This document shows, piece after piece, positions 10,301 through 18,756 of a DNA stretch of 64,000 nucleotides. Numbering within the stretch: the stretch's first letter is position 1; each line of letters starts with the position of its first letter. The position numbers and the translations under genes are program-made. Under the pieces are notes generated by a model, which had not been told where the DNA came from, searched no databases, and was given only the letters and a program-made list of their open reading frames with translations. This stretch comes from Donghicola tyrosinivorans (GTDB lineage: Bacteria; Pseudomonadota; Alphaproteobacteria; Rhodobacterales; Rhodobacteraceae), in the NCBI RefSeq assembly GCF_003003355.1, contig NZ_PVTQ01000001.1, positions 434,001 to 498,000 on the forward strand, read 5' to 3'.

Positions 10301-10873
10301 GCGGACAACGTGATCCCCGTGCTCGACGGTGACTGGTTCGCCGATGACATCACCGAGCGCTTCCGCCTGTTCCTGCGCGTGACCTTCGGCGAGGCGCATT
10401 TCCGCGAGAACCTGCGCTATGTCGAGGAGTCCCTGGGCAAGGACATCCGCAAGTATTTCACCAAGGATTTCTACCAGGGCCACGTGCAGCGGTACAAGAA
10501 GCGCCCGATCTACTGGATGTTCTCCAGCCCCAAGGGGACGTTCAACGCCCTGATCTACATGCACCGCTACCGCCCCGACACGGTGTCGGTGCTGCTGAAC
10601 GACTACCTGCGCGAGTTCATCTTCAAGCTGATCGCCGAGCGCGAGCGGCTGGAAAAGCTGTCCGACGATCCGACGGCGACACAAGGCCAGAAGACAAAGG
10701 CGCTGAAGGAGGCGGGCGTCGTGGCGAAACAGATCGACGAGCTGAACGAATGGGAGCGCGAGGTGATCTTCCCGCTGGCACAGCAGAAGATCGAGATCGA
10801 CCTGGATGACGGGGTGAAGGCGAACTACCCGAAGTTCGGCACCGCGCTGAAGAAGATCGTGGGCCTGTCATGA
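7364..10873 (+). CDS. pglX: BREX adenine-specific DNA methyltransferase PglX
   Basis: This 1169-aa N6-adenine methyltransferase is of the BREX type. The SAM-binding motif I is DPAAGSG at residues 291-297 and the catalytic motif IV is NPPY at 467-470. The long C-terminal half contains the target-recognition part and ends in a conserved 'KALKEAGVVAKQIDELNEWEREVIFPLA' helix. PglX marks host DNA at one strand of an asymmetric hexamer-like site so that BREX spares it. The stretch just after NPPY (about nt 8770-9880) is AT-richer than both flanks and uses different codons, as if the recognition region had been exchanged. It overlaps pglZ by 4 bases (ATGA). Confidence 0.93.
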   Translation: MDTTKLRKFALFARRALIEQVATKLEAVRADGAAAQREYPAAFKKLEASISQHGAEAIIEQVAYIWFNRFTALRFLDVNELNSVRVVSPLPGQFQPEILAEAKAGNINEQLLPEATQRKVRDLLEGLTPSQDPQAEAFQLLLVAICNSWQNTMPFLFERIDDYTELLLPADLLSNTSILAYLREAMTPDACRDVEIIGWLYQFYISEKKDQVFAGLKKNVKITAENIPAATQLFTPHWIVRYLVENSLGRLWLLNRPDSRLAERMDYYIAPEEPETDFLKITRPEEIRICDPAAGSGHMLTYAFDLLHAIYEEEGYDATEIPALILTHNLTGVEIDDRAGALAAFALMMKAADKLGRRRFLRMEAKPDICVLQDVRFTPAEMQDVAAVVGKDLFTDELRETLGQFEQAKNFGSLIVPKLRDPAETLRVVEARDFGSDLLLKDVQARVTIVLRMAEALSPKYHVVVANPPYMDISSANPVLKGWALDEYPDSSANLFALFMERGLRATRQNGLLSMINMQAWMFLSSFLKLRSKLLARNTLLSMAHLGENAFDTIGGDVVSTTAFIFENGKKESKKSEFLRLVEGANEAEKAQLFSIGKASRCAPYFFVAEIDNFSKLPGAPISYWASDKLRETFSKSKPLREFANPRKGMVTADNPRFIRQWYEVEGAKFERGLKSRDAAKVSGAKWFPYLKGGPFRRWYGNVECVVNWENDGAELLNMKGNGYKVGSTNHNLEYIFKPALSWTKITTGLVSFRSTEHGFLFDDASGLCPIYDASTQAQFAALLNSPVVYSSLGALNPTLNVNPGNLADIPVSLPSGTGAIAQNCIGTAQADWDAYETSWDFTTLPLLSPAHRGETLADSYATLRAHWQSMTNEMQALEQENNRIFIDAYGLKDELSAQVPLEEITLTCNPAYRYGVKGTEEDRETRLRADTMAEFLSYAVGCMFGRYSLDAPGLILANQGERLEDYLARIPEPTFMPDADNVIPVLDGDWFADDITERFRLFLRVTFGEAHFRENLRYVEESLGKDIRKYFTKDFYQGHVQRYKKRPIYWMFSSPKGTFNALIYMHRYRPDTVSVLLNDYLREFIFKLIAERERLEKLSDDPTATQGQKTKALKEAGVVAKQIDELNEWEREVIFPLAQQKIEIDLDDGVKANYPKFGTALKKIVGLS

Positions 10874-13368
10874 GCGAACGCATCCACGCCGGGCTGACCC
10901 GGCTGTTCGATGAACACCGGATCGTTTTCTGGTACGACGCCGCCCGCGACATGCGAGGCGAGTTTGATGCCGTGGATTTGGAAGGCGTTGAGAAGGTCGA
11001 GGTGGCAAACAACGAGTTCGGGCTGAAGTATCGGATGCTGCGGCAGGAACCGAAGCAGAAGTTTTTGGTGTTCAAGGACGGCCCCGAACCCGCGATGGCG
11101 GACAACTGGCTGCTGGATGTTCAACTGGCCACGGCAGTGTTCAAGGCCGATCAGGCCGCGATCTGGCTGTCCGAACTGGGCCTGCCCGCCCAGTTCGAAA
11201 CCGTGGTGCGCGACCACATGGAATTCTACCGCTCGGGCGGTCGAATCGAGGCGCTGAAACGCCTGATCCGCCCTGCCGACCAGAAATCCGACGTCCTGCG
11301 CCGGATGCTGGCGGTCTGCGTGGGGGCCGAGGGTGAGTTGGACACGGTGGTCGAGGAGCTGCTGGGGCAGCTAGCGGCCAGGCGTGACGACGGGCTGAAG
11401 CTGATCGAACGCGCCAACCTGAGCGACTTCTTCTGGACCCAGATCAAGAACGCCTACGGCTATGCCCCGGACGCGCCGGACTTCGAGGACTTCGCGATCA
11501 CGCTGTTCCAGTCCAGCTACCTGATAGCGATGGGCGAAGACGGCAAGCTGAACAGCGAGGCGCTGCTGATGTTCCGCCGCTGGAAGAACAACCGACTTGG
11601 GGCCGTGGCCTTCGGGGCGCTCAGCAGCGAATACCAGGACCTGTTGAAGATCGACGCCGATGTGAAGGGCCGCACGTTGAAAGCGCTGCGCCCCCTCGAT
11701 CACTTCGAAGCAATCGACCGACAAGTCATTCGGATGCTGGTCGAGGCGATGTCGAGCCAGACGGTGTCCGCGGCGGACGTCGTCACCATCACGCGCGAAC
11801 GACGCCAAAGCCATTGGTATGAAACTTACGAGGACATTTATTTGGCGCTTGCCCATGCTGCACAGTTTCAGCAAGCGCTGGCCGAGGCCAATCTCACCAT
11901 GTCGTCGCCTGCTGACGGCGTGAAGCGCTATGCGACCTCGTGGTTCAAGATCGACCAAGCCTACCGCAAGTTCATCTACCATATGCAACGCAGCGGTCAG
12001 GCCTCGCTGTTGGGCGCGCTCTTCGAGAGCATCGAAAACCGATACACGACGAACTTCCTGCTCGCGGTAAACGATGCCTGGCAGGATCAGATCGCCAAGC
12101 TCGATGCTTGGAAGATCCCCGGATACCCGCAGCAACGCGACTTTTACATTGATCAAACTGCCGAGTTTCGGCGCCTGAAGTCCCCGCAGAAGGTCGTCGT
12201 CATCGTGTCTGACGCGCTACGGTACGAAGTGGCCGAGGAGTGCCTGCGCGAAATCCGTAAGCTCAACCGTTTCGACGCTGAGTTGACCCCAATGATCTCT
12301 ACTCTGCCGAGCTACACCCAGTTGGGGATGGCGGCCCTGCTGCCGAACAAAGATCTGACCATTTGCAGCGATGGCGGCGTCACGTCCTTCGACATGTCAA
12401 CACAGGGCACTGTAAACCGGGAGAAGGTCTTGGGCATGGGGCGCGAGGGCGACCGCATGAAGGCGATGAAGACAGATGCCTTCATGAGCCTGCGCACGGA
12501 TGAGGGCAAGGCGCTATTCCGCGACCACGATGTTCTCTACCTCTATCATAACCGCATCGATATCGTGGGCGACAAGCTTGCCACCGAAGAACGGGTTGTC
12601 GAGGCTGCCGAGGATGCAATCAAAGATCTGGCCAAGCTGGTGCGCAAACTGACCAGTGCGAACTTCTCCAACATCCTGATCACCGCCGATCACGGCTTCA
12701 TCTATCAGCACCGCGAGTTGCATGAGACAGATTTCTCGGTCGCCGACCCGACCGGCGACGAGATCCTGTTCCGTAACCGCCGGTTCATGATCGGCCGAGG
12801 CCTGAACGAGACGGCAGGCATGAAGAGGTTCTCACCAGAGGCCCTTGGCCTTGCCGGTGATCTCGACATCCTGATCCCGAACTCGATCAACCGCCTGCGC
12901 GTGAAAGGCTCCGGCAGCCGCTTCGTGCATGGTGGCGCGACGCTGCAAGAGGTGGTGATCCCTATTCTTCGCGTCGGAAAACGCCGTGAAGAGGATATCG
13001 GCAAGGTCGAGGTGCAAATCGTTGTGACGGGGCGCAGCAAAATCTCTACTGGGCAGACAGCGGTCACACTCTATCAGGTCCAGCCAGTTTCAGAGAAGCA
13101 ACAACAGCGCGTGCTCCGGGCGGGCATCTACGCGGAGGATGGCACGCTGATCTCGGATGAGCATACCCTGACCTTCGATTATACCTCAGAGAACATCCGC
13201 GAACGCGAGATGCCGATCAAGTTCCTGCTCTCGCGCACGGCGGACAGCTTCAACAACCAGGACGTTTACCTCAGGCTCGCAGAGCAACGTGGCAAAACCA
13301 GCCACTTCGACGACTACACCAGCCATCGCTTCCACCTTAGCCGTGGAATGGATCTGGATATCTTTTAA
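10870..13368 (+). CDS. pglZ: BREX alkaline-phosphatase-fold protein PglZ
   Basis: This 832-aa PglZ has the alkaline-phosphatase-superfamily core in its second half. The metal-binding aspartate is D448 in 'VVIVSDALRYE'. The second metal pair is D607-H608 in 'ILITADHGFIYQ', and a later His lies in 'RFVHGGATLQEVVIPI'. These residues suggest the metal site is intact. PglZ is a required BREX component that interacts with PglX; its substrate in BREX is uncertain. The start ATG overlaps the pglX stop, and brxL starts 9 bases after the stop behind an AAGGACAGG ribosome binding site. Confidence 0.93.
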   Translation: MSERIHAGLTRLFDEHRIVFWYDAARDMRGEFDAVDLEGVEKVEVANNEFGLKYRMLRQEPKQKFLVFKDGPEPAMADNWLLDVQLATAVFKADQAAIWLSELGLPAQFETVVRDHMEFYRSGGRIEALKRLIRPADQKSDVLRRMLAVCVGAEGELDTVVEELLGQLAARRDDGLKLIERANLSDFFWTQIKNAYGYAPDAPDFEDFAITLFQSSYLIAMGEDGKLNSEALLMFRRWKNNRLGAVAFGALSSEYQDLLKIDADVKGRTLKALRPLDHFEAIDRQVIRMLVEAMSSQTVSAADVVTITRERRQSHWYETYEDIYLALAHAAQFQQALAEANLTMSSPADGVKRYATSWFKIDQAYRKFIYHMQRSGQASLLGALFESIENRYTTNFLLAVNDAWQDQIAKLDAWKIPGYPQQRDFYIDQTAEFRRLKSPQKVVVIVSDALRYEVAEECLREIRKLNRFDAELTPMISTLPSYTQLGMAALLPNKDLTICSDGGVTSFDMSTQGTVNREKVLGMGREGDRMKAMKTDAFMSLRTDEGKALFRDHDVLYLYHNRIDIVGDKLATEERVVEAAEDAIKDLAKLVRKLTSANFSNILITADHGFIYQHRELHETDFSVADPTGDEILFRNRRFMIGRGLNETAGMKRFSPEALGLAGDLDILIPNSINRLRVKGSGSRFVHGGATLQEVVIPILRVGKRREEDIGKVEVQIVVTGRSKISTGQTAVTLYQVQPVSEKQQQRVLRAGIYAEDGTLISDEHTLTFDYTSENIREREMPIKFLLSRTADSFNNQDVYLRLAEQRGKTSHFDDYTSHRFHLSRGMDLDIF

Positions 13369-13377
13369 GGACAGGCC

Positions 13378-15441
13378 ATGACGACGCTTGATGACAAGAT
13401 CAATGAACACTTCGCCGGCTTTGTCGTCCGCAAGGACCTGGTGAAGGCAGTCAAAGGCAATGCAATCGTGCCGACCTATGTGCTGGAGTATCTGCTTGGA
13501 CAGTATTGCGCGACCGATGACGAAGCCTCGATCGAAACGGGGATCGAGACGGTCAAAGAGATCTTGCGCAAGCACTATGTCCATCGCAGCGAGGCGGGCC
13601 TGATCCAATCCACGATCAAGGAAAAGGGGCGATACAAGGTCATCGATCAGATCTCGGTTTCCCTGAACGAAAAGACCGACAGCTACGAGGCGACCTTCGA
13701 CAACCTCGGGATCAAGAAAGTCGCGGTCGATAGCGGCACGATCAAGGCCCACCCCAAGCTGTTGGTGACCGGTGTTTGGTGTATCGCGGATGTGCAATAC
13801 GAATTCTCGGAAGATGCTCGCACCTCGCCTTGGATGCTGGAAACGATCAAGCCAATCCAGATCGCCCGTGTCGACTATGAGGGCTATAAAGCGGCGCGCG
13901 GGCAATTCACCAAGGATGAGTGGATCGACCTGCTGATGCAGTCGATCGGCTTCAACCCCGATGCTTTCGGTCGCCGCAGCAAGCTGTTGCAGTTGATGCG
14001 CCTGATCCCCTTTGTCGAACGCAATTACAACATCATCGAGCTGGGCCCCAAAGGCACTGGCAAATCGCATATCTATTCGGAGTTTTCTCCCCACGGTCAG
14101 TTGATCTCCGGCGGTGAGGTCACCATCCCCAAGCTCTTCGTGAACAATTCCAATGGCCGGATCGGGTTGGTCGGCTACTGGGATGTCGTGGCCTTTGATG
14201 AATTCGCCGGGCGCGAGAAGACCGCCAACAAGGCGCTGGTCGACATCATGAAAAACTACATGGCCAACAAGACCTTCTCGCGCGGGGTCAATCCGATGGG
14301 CGCCGAGGCGAGCTTTGCTTTCGTTGGTAATACCGATCATAACGTCCCCTACATGCTAAAGAATTCGGACCTGTTCGAGGTCCTGCCGCCGCAGTTCCAC
14401 GACAGCGCCTTCATCGACCGCCTGCACGCCTATCTTCCTGGTTGGGAGGTCGACGTGATCCGAGGCGAGATGTTCACTCGCGGCTACGGCTTCATCGTTG
14501 ATTACCTGGCCGAGATCCTGCGCCACTTGCGCCAGGAGGACTTTTCCAACCGCCCCGACCAGCATTTCCGGATAAGCGAGAAGATCTCGACGCGGGACCG
14601 TGATGCGATCTACAAGACGATGTCCGGCCTTCTGAAAGTGATTTTCCCTGCCGGTGGTGAAAGCGCCGAGGATCTCGAGGAGCTGCTTCAGCTTGCACTT
14701 GAGAGCCGCAAGCGGGTCAAGGATCAGCTGTTCCGCATCGATGCGACCTACCCGGAGGTCGACTTCTATTACCTTGGAAGCGATGGCCAAAAGCGTCGAG
14801 TGCAGACAGTCGAAGAGCAGGAGTTCCCGCAATTCTATCACCGCAGGCCTGCCCAAGATCCGAAGGACCAAGAAACCTCGGCTGAAGATGGCGATGTCAT
14901 CGAAGGTGACGATGGCGCTCCGCTTGCCCCTCCAACCGCGTCCGCGAAACCCGCCCTCGAAGAAGGCCACCATGTCTTTGCCGAAAACCGCAAAGGCGTC
15001 AGCTACGACAAGCTCTTCGGCCCTTATATCGACGGCGCCCGCCGGATTATCGTCACCGATCCCTATGTCCGCCTGCGCTATCAGGTGCGCAACATGATGG
15101 AGTTTGTTGAAATGATCATCCGGCGCAAGGCACCGGAAGATCAGGTCGCAATCCACCTAGTGACCGCACCCAATGAAGGCGAGATCCAGATACAGAGGGA
15201 ATTGTTGGAAAGTATCTCGGACGCGATCATCGGCACCGGGGTCGAGTTCACCTGGGCTTTCGATACGTCCGGCACCGCTCATGCCCGCGATATCGTTACC
15301 GATACCGGCTGGAAGATCGTGCTTGACCGCGGCCTCGACATCTTCCAGCCTCCCATGCGCCGCGAGGGCTTCAATCTGGGAGATCGGTTGCAAGAGCACC
15401 GTATGGCGAAGGGCTTCTACGTCACCTATGTGCGGCAATGA
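13378..15441 (+). CDS. brxL: BREX protein BrxL (Lon-like AAA+)
   Basis: This 687-aa BrxL has an AAA+ core with Walker A GPKGTGKS at residues 223-230, followed by 'VAFDEFAGRE' as the Walker B region. The C-terminal Lon-protease-like domain begins near residue 540 ('VSYDKLFGPYIDGA'). Related BrxL proteins form hexameric rings on DNA and are needed for phage exclusion rather than for methylation. The gene is full length and closes the operon. The sequence after its stop is IS-derived, so any further BREX-linked cargo on this side has been lost or displaced. Confidence 0.92.
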   Translation: MTTLDDKINEHFAGFVVRKDLVKAVKGNAIVPTYVLEYLLGQYCATDDEASIETGIETVKEILRKHYVHRSEAGLIQSTIKEKGRYKVIDQISVSLNEKTDSYEATFDNLGIKKVAVDSGTIKAHPKLLVTGVWCIADVQYEFSEDARTSPWMLETIKPIQIARVDYEGYKAARGQFTKDEWIDLLMQSIGFNPDAFGRRSKLLQLMRLIPFVERNYNIIELGPKGTGKSHIYSEFSPHGQLISGGEVTIPKLFVNNSNGRIGLVGYWDVVAFDEFAGREKTANKALVDIMKNYMANKTFSRGVNPMGAEASFAFVGNTDHNVPYMLKNSDLFEVLPPQFHDSAFIDRLHAYLPGWEVDVIRGEMFTRGYGFIVDYLAEILRHLRQEDFSNRPDQHFRISEKISTRDRDAIYKTMSGLLKVIFPAGGESAEDLEELLQLALESRKRVKDQLFRIDATYPEVDFYYLGSDGQKRRVQTVEEQEFPQFYHRRPAQDPKDQETSAEDGDVIEGDDGAPLAPPTASAKPALEEGHHVFAENRKGVSYDKLFGPYIDGARRIIVTDPYVRLRYQVRNMMEFVEMIIRRKAPEDQVAIHLVTAPNEGEIQIQRELLESISDAIIGTGVEFTWAFDTSGTAHARDIVTDTGWKIVLDRGLDIFQPPMRREGFNLGDRLQEHRMAKGFYVTYVRQ

Positions 15442-15460
15442 ATGCCAGATCCCGAGGTTG

Positions 15461-15600
15461 GAACAGGGGGGTGCGGACGAAAACTTGGACTACTCTGGAG
15501 ATAGTTCATGTACAGCTATGAAGATCGAATGTGCGCGGTAGAGCTTTATCTCAAGCTCGGAAAGCGTTTGCAGGCCACCATCCGCAGTGGCGCCATGGAC
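15461..15600 (+). pseudogene. 5' remnant of an IS3-family element (orfA N-terminus)
   Basis: A reading frame from ATG 15508 begins 'MYSYEDRMCAVELYLKLGKR', the typical N-terminus of an IS3-family OrfA helix-turn-helix protein. The similarity stops after about 27 residues ('LQATIRS') and unrelated sequence follows. The preceding bases from about 15461, containing 'GGGGGGTGCGGAC', resemble the left end of such elements. This is a truncated insertion left directly behind brxL. The right boundary is approximate. Confidence 0.6.
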
Positions 15601-15799
15601 TTGAAAAACCCCTTTTGCCAAGTCCAAGCCGATGATGCTAACTTGTTCCATGGATGCTTCCTGATTCATGTGATGTGGCTCACATCACCTTGGCACATTG
15701 CGATGCCGTCGGGAGGGGGTGAGCTACCCCCCGAAATTCGGACACTGACATAAGCTACTATTTGCAGTCTGCTGATCTTCGACGAGAAGGAGATCAGAG

Positions 15800-16093
15800 A
15801 TGTCGAAGCGGAAACAGCATGCGCCTGAGTTCAAGGCGAAGGTCGCGCTGGAAGCCTTGAAGGGTGAGGAGACGGCCGCCGAGCTTGCGAGCCGGTTTGG
15901 TGTGCATCCGACGATGATCCATCAGTGGAAGCGCGCTCTACTCGAAGGCGCTTCTGGTGTGTTCGAGCGCGGGAGCAGCAAGAAGGCTGCGATTTATGAA
16001 GAGCAGGTGAAGGAACTTCACGCCAAGATTGGGGAGCTGGCGGTGGCCAACTCTTTTTTGGAGCGAAAGCTGAAGCCTTGGGGCGGGAAGTGA
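15800..16093 (+). CDS. IS3-family transposase OrfA
   Basis: This 97-aa helix-turn-helix protein ('HAPEFKAKVALEALKGEE', 'VHPTMIHQWK') ends in a leucine-zipper-like helix that joins OrfA to OrfB in IS3 elements. It overlaps the downstream orfB frame by about 16 bases, consistent with programmed -1 frameshifting to make OrfAB. It is intact, but its orfB partner is destroyed, so it may at most act as a free DNA-binding inhibitor. An AAGGAG ribosome binding site lies 10 bases upstream. Confidence 0.85.
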   Translation: MSKRKQHAPEFKAKVALEALKGEETAAELASRFGVHPTMIHQWKRALLEGASGVFERGSSKKAAIYEEQVKELHAKIGELAVANSFLERKLKPWGGK

Positions 16094-16617
16094 GGCGTGA
16101 CATGATCGAGCCGGACCACCCGGATCTGTCGATCGGCCAGCAATGCAAGCTGCTGGCGATCGCACGCTCATCCTATTACTACGAGCCGAAGGGCGAGACC
16201 GAACAGAACCTCGACCTGATGCGGCAGATCGACGAGCAGTTCTTGGAGACCCCATTCTTCGGCGTTCGGCAGATGACCTGGCACCTGCGCAACGACGGCC
16301 AGATGGTGAACGAGAAGCGCATCCGGCGATTAATGCGGCTGATGGGCTTGATGCCGATTTACCAGAAGCCCAACACGAGTAGTCCGGCGAAGGGCCACAA
16401 AACCTATCCCTACCTGCTCAGAGGTCTGCGGGTAGAACGCCCAAACCAGGTCTGGTGTTCAGACATTACCTATCTGCCCATGCGGCGCGGGTTCCTCTAC
16501 CTGGTGGCGATCATGGACTGGCATACCCGCAAGGTTCTGTCTTGGCGGATCTCGAACACACTGGAGGCGGACTTCTGCGTCGACGCGCTGAACGAGGCCT
16601 GACCTGCCACTGAACAT

Positions 16618-17547
16618 TCATCCAGCGGCGATATGAGCCTGCGGGTTGTTTACGCTGGTCTTGTCGGTCTGTGCAATGGCCCGGCGCGCGGAGCTTTCAT
16701 CTCTCGGAGCGGGTCGGGCCATTGCTGATTTCATGGTTCGTGCGAAGTCGCGTGGTGTCTGATAGTCCAACGCGGAATGCGGGCGTTCTGTGTTGTAGTC
16801 GTCAGCCCACGCTGCGATCACCACGCGGGCATGGGCGAGGTTGCGGAACATTGTTTCGTTGAGCAGTTCATCACGCATGCGGCCGTTAAAGCTTTCGATA
16901 AATCCGTTCTGCATTGGCTTCCCCGGCGCAATGTAATGCCATTCAATGCGGTGTTCGGAGCACCAGCGCAGGATGGCGTTTGAAGTGAGTTCGGTGCCGT
17001 TATCGCTGACGATCATCCCGGGTTTTCCACGCCGTTCGCCAAGGGCTGTCAGTTCACGCGCGACACGGCGCCCCGAGATCGATGTGTCGGGGATCGCAGC
17101 CAGGCATTCCCGCGTCACATCGTCGACAACGTTCATTACGCGAAACCGCTGACCGTTGGCGAACTGGTCGTGGACGAAGTCCATAGACCAACGTGCATTG
17201 GGCCGCGCTTCGACCAAGATCGGCGCCCTCGTCCCTACCGCTTTCCGTCGGGCTTTGCGTTTGCGGACCGTTAACCCCTCTTCGCGGTAGAGGCGATAAA
17301 TCCGATTGATGCCCGACGGTTCACCTTCACGGCGCAGCAACACGAACAAGCGGCGATAGCCGAACCGCCTCCGTTCGTTGGCCAACTCCCGCAACCGACC
17401 ACGCAAGGCCGTATCCGGTGCTCGCTGCGCAACATACCGGACCATCTTGCGATCCGCGCCCGCAATCCGGCACGCCCGTCGTTCCGAGAAGCCGAACTGG
17501 CCTCTCAGCAGCGCGACAGCCTCGCGCTTCGCGACGGGCGCTACCAC
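16618..17547 (-). CDS. IS407-group transposase OrfB (DDE integrase)
   Basis: This 309-aa rve-domain transposase has an intact DD(35)E triad: Asp in '[10 protein letters not shown]', Asp in '[12 protein letters not shown]' and Glu in '[14 protein letters not shown]'. The ending '[15 protein letters not shown]' is typical of the group. It overlaps OrfA by 7 bases in another frame, so the functional product is probably the OrfAB frameshift fusion. The annotated start is only the first usable codon of the frame. Confidence 0.9.
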   Translation of the reverse strand: MVAPVAKREAVALLRGQFGFSERRACRIAGADRKMVRYVAQRAPDTALRGRLRELANERRRFGYRRLFVLLRREGEPSGINRIYRLYREEGLTVRKRKARRKAVGTRAPILVEARPNARWSMDFVHDQFANGQRFRVMNVVDDVTRECLAAIPDTSISGRRVARELTALGERRGKPGMIVSDNGTELTSNAILRWCSEHRIEWHYIAPGKPMQNGFIESFNGRMRDELLNETMFRNLAHARVVIAAWADDYNTERPHSALDYQTPRDFARTMKSAMARPAPRDESSARRAIAQTDKTSVNNPQAHIAAG

Positions 17548-17807
17548 TTTTTTGAAACCAACTCTCGCATCGCTGCCAAGTCCAGCATCTGCTCGGCCAG
17601 CAGCTTTTTGAGTTTAGCGTTCTCATCCTCAAGCGTCTTCAGCCGCTTGGCTTCGGACACAGTCATCCCGCCAAACTTGGCCTTCCAGTTGTAGAAAGTG
17701 CCTTCGGCCATGCCGTGCTTGCGGCAAAGGTCGGCACATTTTGCGCCGGCCTCATGCTCAGTCAAAATCCCGATGATCTGTTCGTCCGTAAATCGTGTGC
17801 GCTTCAT
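17541..17807 (-). CDS. IS407-group transposase OrfA
   Basis: This 88-aa protein has an N-terminal helix-turn-helix ('[16 protein letters not shown]', '[20 protein letters not shown]') and a C-terminal leucine zipper ('[17 protein letters not shown]'). It is the DNA-binding half of the IS407-group transposase. It is intact and starts about 60 bases inside the right terminal repeat, as expected. Confidence 0.9.
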   Translation of the reverse strand: MKRTRFTDEQIIGILTEHEAGAKCADLCRKHGMAEGTFYNWKAKFGGMTVSEAKRLKTLEDENAKLKKLLAEQMLDLAAMRELVSKKW

Positions 17808-18339
17808 AATCTGTCCTCAAATTGGGTCAGACTCTAATCGATGATGGAGGAAAAATCCCGTGGCAGGTCAGGCCATCCACAAGTTCGGCCCGCCCGAGAT
17901 CATGAATACTGATCAAGGATCCCAGTTCACGTCCTTCGCCTGGACGGACAGGCTGCGTCGATCTGGCGTGCGGATCTCGATGGATGGGAAAGGTCGGTTC
18001 CTCGATAACATCTTTATCGAGAGGCTGTGGCGCACCCTGAAATACGAGTGTGTCTACCTGCATGCTTGGGAGACCGGTTCAGAGACAAAGGCGGCCATCC
18101 GAAAATGGATGACCTTCTAAAACCATAAGCGCCCACATTCAGCGTTGGCAGGCAGGCCACCGGCGCTGGTCTATTGGCAGAGAAATGATATCAACCAACC
18201 CGATCAGCAGGTGCAACGAGTAGCTTAATTTACGCCAGATCCTGTCCAATAGATGGGGAGTAGCTCAGGGGTATCCACCCCATCAGTTCTCGGTGACCTC
18301 CAACGAATGGTTAGTCAGGATATTAACCGCTAAAGAGTG

Positions 18340-18756
18340 CTAGTCAGTTGTGCTAGCGTTCCTATTAACTGTTGGAAGAGGGCGGTTCAGGTCTATCTCG
18401 GAGATACCCCGGCTGCGCGCGTTATAAAGCCATGTGACGAACTGCTCGTCATACCGATGGCGCTCCGCTTCCAAGACAGAAATCTTGGCTCGAAGACTAT
18501 CGATCGTGTTTTGCATTAACTCGATCTCTGGCGGTGATTTCTTTGCAACAGGCTTTTGCGTTCGAATGCGGTCTTTAGCCTGCTGAAAGGCAATGAGTAT
18601 GTTCTCCTGCTTCGCTAGGCCTTGACGAGTGAAGGGGCGCTTTAGTAGAATGTGGGTCCGCGCCAATAGGACCTCCCAGTTAAGAGGACCTTTCCAAGCG
18701 GACAGAAGGTCAATGATCTGATTGATTTCCGAGTCTGTCAGTCGTGCCTTTGCCAT
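18340..18756 (-). CDS. Small helical auxiliary protein of the recombinase cluster (SRAP/GmtX-like by position)
   Basis: This 138-aa protein has no domain I can name. Residues 1-60 look like a compact helical DNA-binding unit ('LTDSEINQIIDLLSAWKG', 'LLKRPFTRQGLAKQENI') and residues 75-110 a coiled coil ('IELMQNTIDSLRAKISVLEAE'). Its start shares one base with the intB stop, so it is the last gene of a four-gene operon. In strand-biased circularizing elements the fourth gene, srap, encodes a small recombination auxiliary protein, and in gamma-mobile-trio islands the small third gene is gmtX. Size and place fit both. The assignment is by context, not by sequence. Confidence 0.55.
   Translation of the reverse strand: MAKARLTDSEINQIIDLLSAWKGPLNWEVLLARTHILLKRPFTRQGLAKQENILIAFQQAKDRIRTQKPVAKKSPPEIELMQNTIDSLRAKISVLEAERHRYDEQFVTWLYNARSRGISEIDLNRPLPTVNRNASTTD

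Larger units (their letters stand above)
16600..17870 (-). mobile_element. Nested IS3-family, IS407-group insertion sequence
   Basis: This 1271-bp element has perfect 11-bp inverted ends, TGACCTGCCAC at 16600 and GTGGCAGGTCA ending at 17870. A 4-bp direct repeat GGCC flanks it (16596-16599 and 17871-17874); a 4-bp duplication is usual for the IS407 group. It lies in the opposite orientation to the host IS. Both of its open reading frames are uninterrupted, so it may still be active. It is the youngest of the three insertions here. Confidence 0.9.
16078..18228 (+). pseudogene. IS3-family transposase OrfB, split by a nested IS and a nonsense mutation
   Basis: The 5' part (16078-16599) runs to 'CVDALNEA' and includes the first catalytic Asp in 'QVWCSDITYLP'. 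The 3' part resumes at 17872 with 'AIHKFGPPEIMNTDQGSQFT' (second Asp) and 'RFLDNIFIERLWRTLK' (the Glu). A second lesion follows: the codon expected to be Tyr in 'WMTFYNHKRPHSA' is TAA at 18118-18120. The frame then continues in homology to a natural stop at 18228. The nested element is exactly bounded by a GGCC duplication, so the two fragments can be joined cleanly on paper. Confidence 0.88.
15720..18267 (+). mobile_element. IS3-family insertion sequence, interrupted by a nested IS
   Basis: The ends are TGAGCTACCCCCC at 15720 and the inverted GGGGAGTAGCTCA ending at 18267. A GGG direct repeat flanks them (15717-15719 and 18268-18270), as expected for 3-bp target duplication. Inside are orfA (15800-16093) and a split orfB. 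Removing the nested element and its 4-bp duplication gives a native length of about 1.27 kb, normal for IS3-family elements. The element is dead: orfB is split and also carries a nonsense codon. It lies between BREX and the recombinase genes. Confidence 0.88.

Noticed and set aside
7364-10873. Phase-variable tract in pglX
   Set aside because: No long homopolymer or short tandem repeat was seen that could switch the reading frame.
15661-15690. TGATGTG-GCT-CACATCA palindrome between brxL and the IS
   Set aside because: It is probably a chance operator-like palindrome in leftover IS flank; no gene begins beside it.
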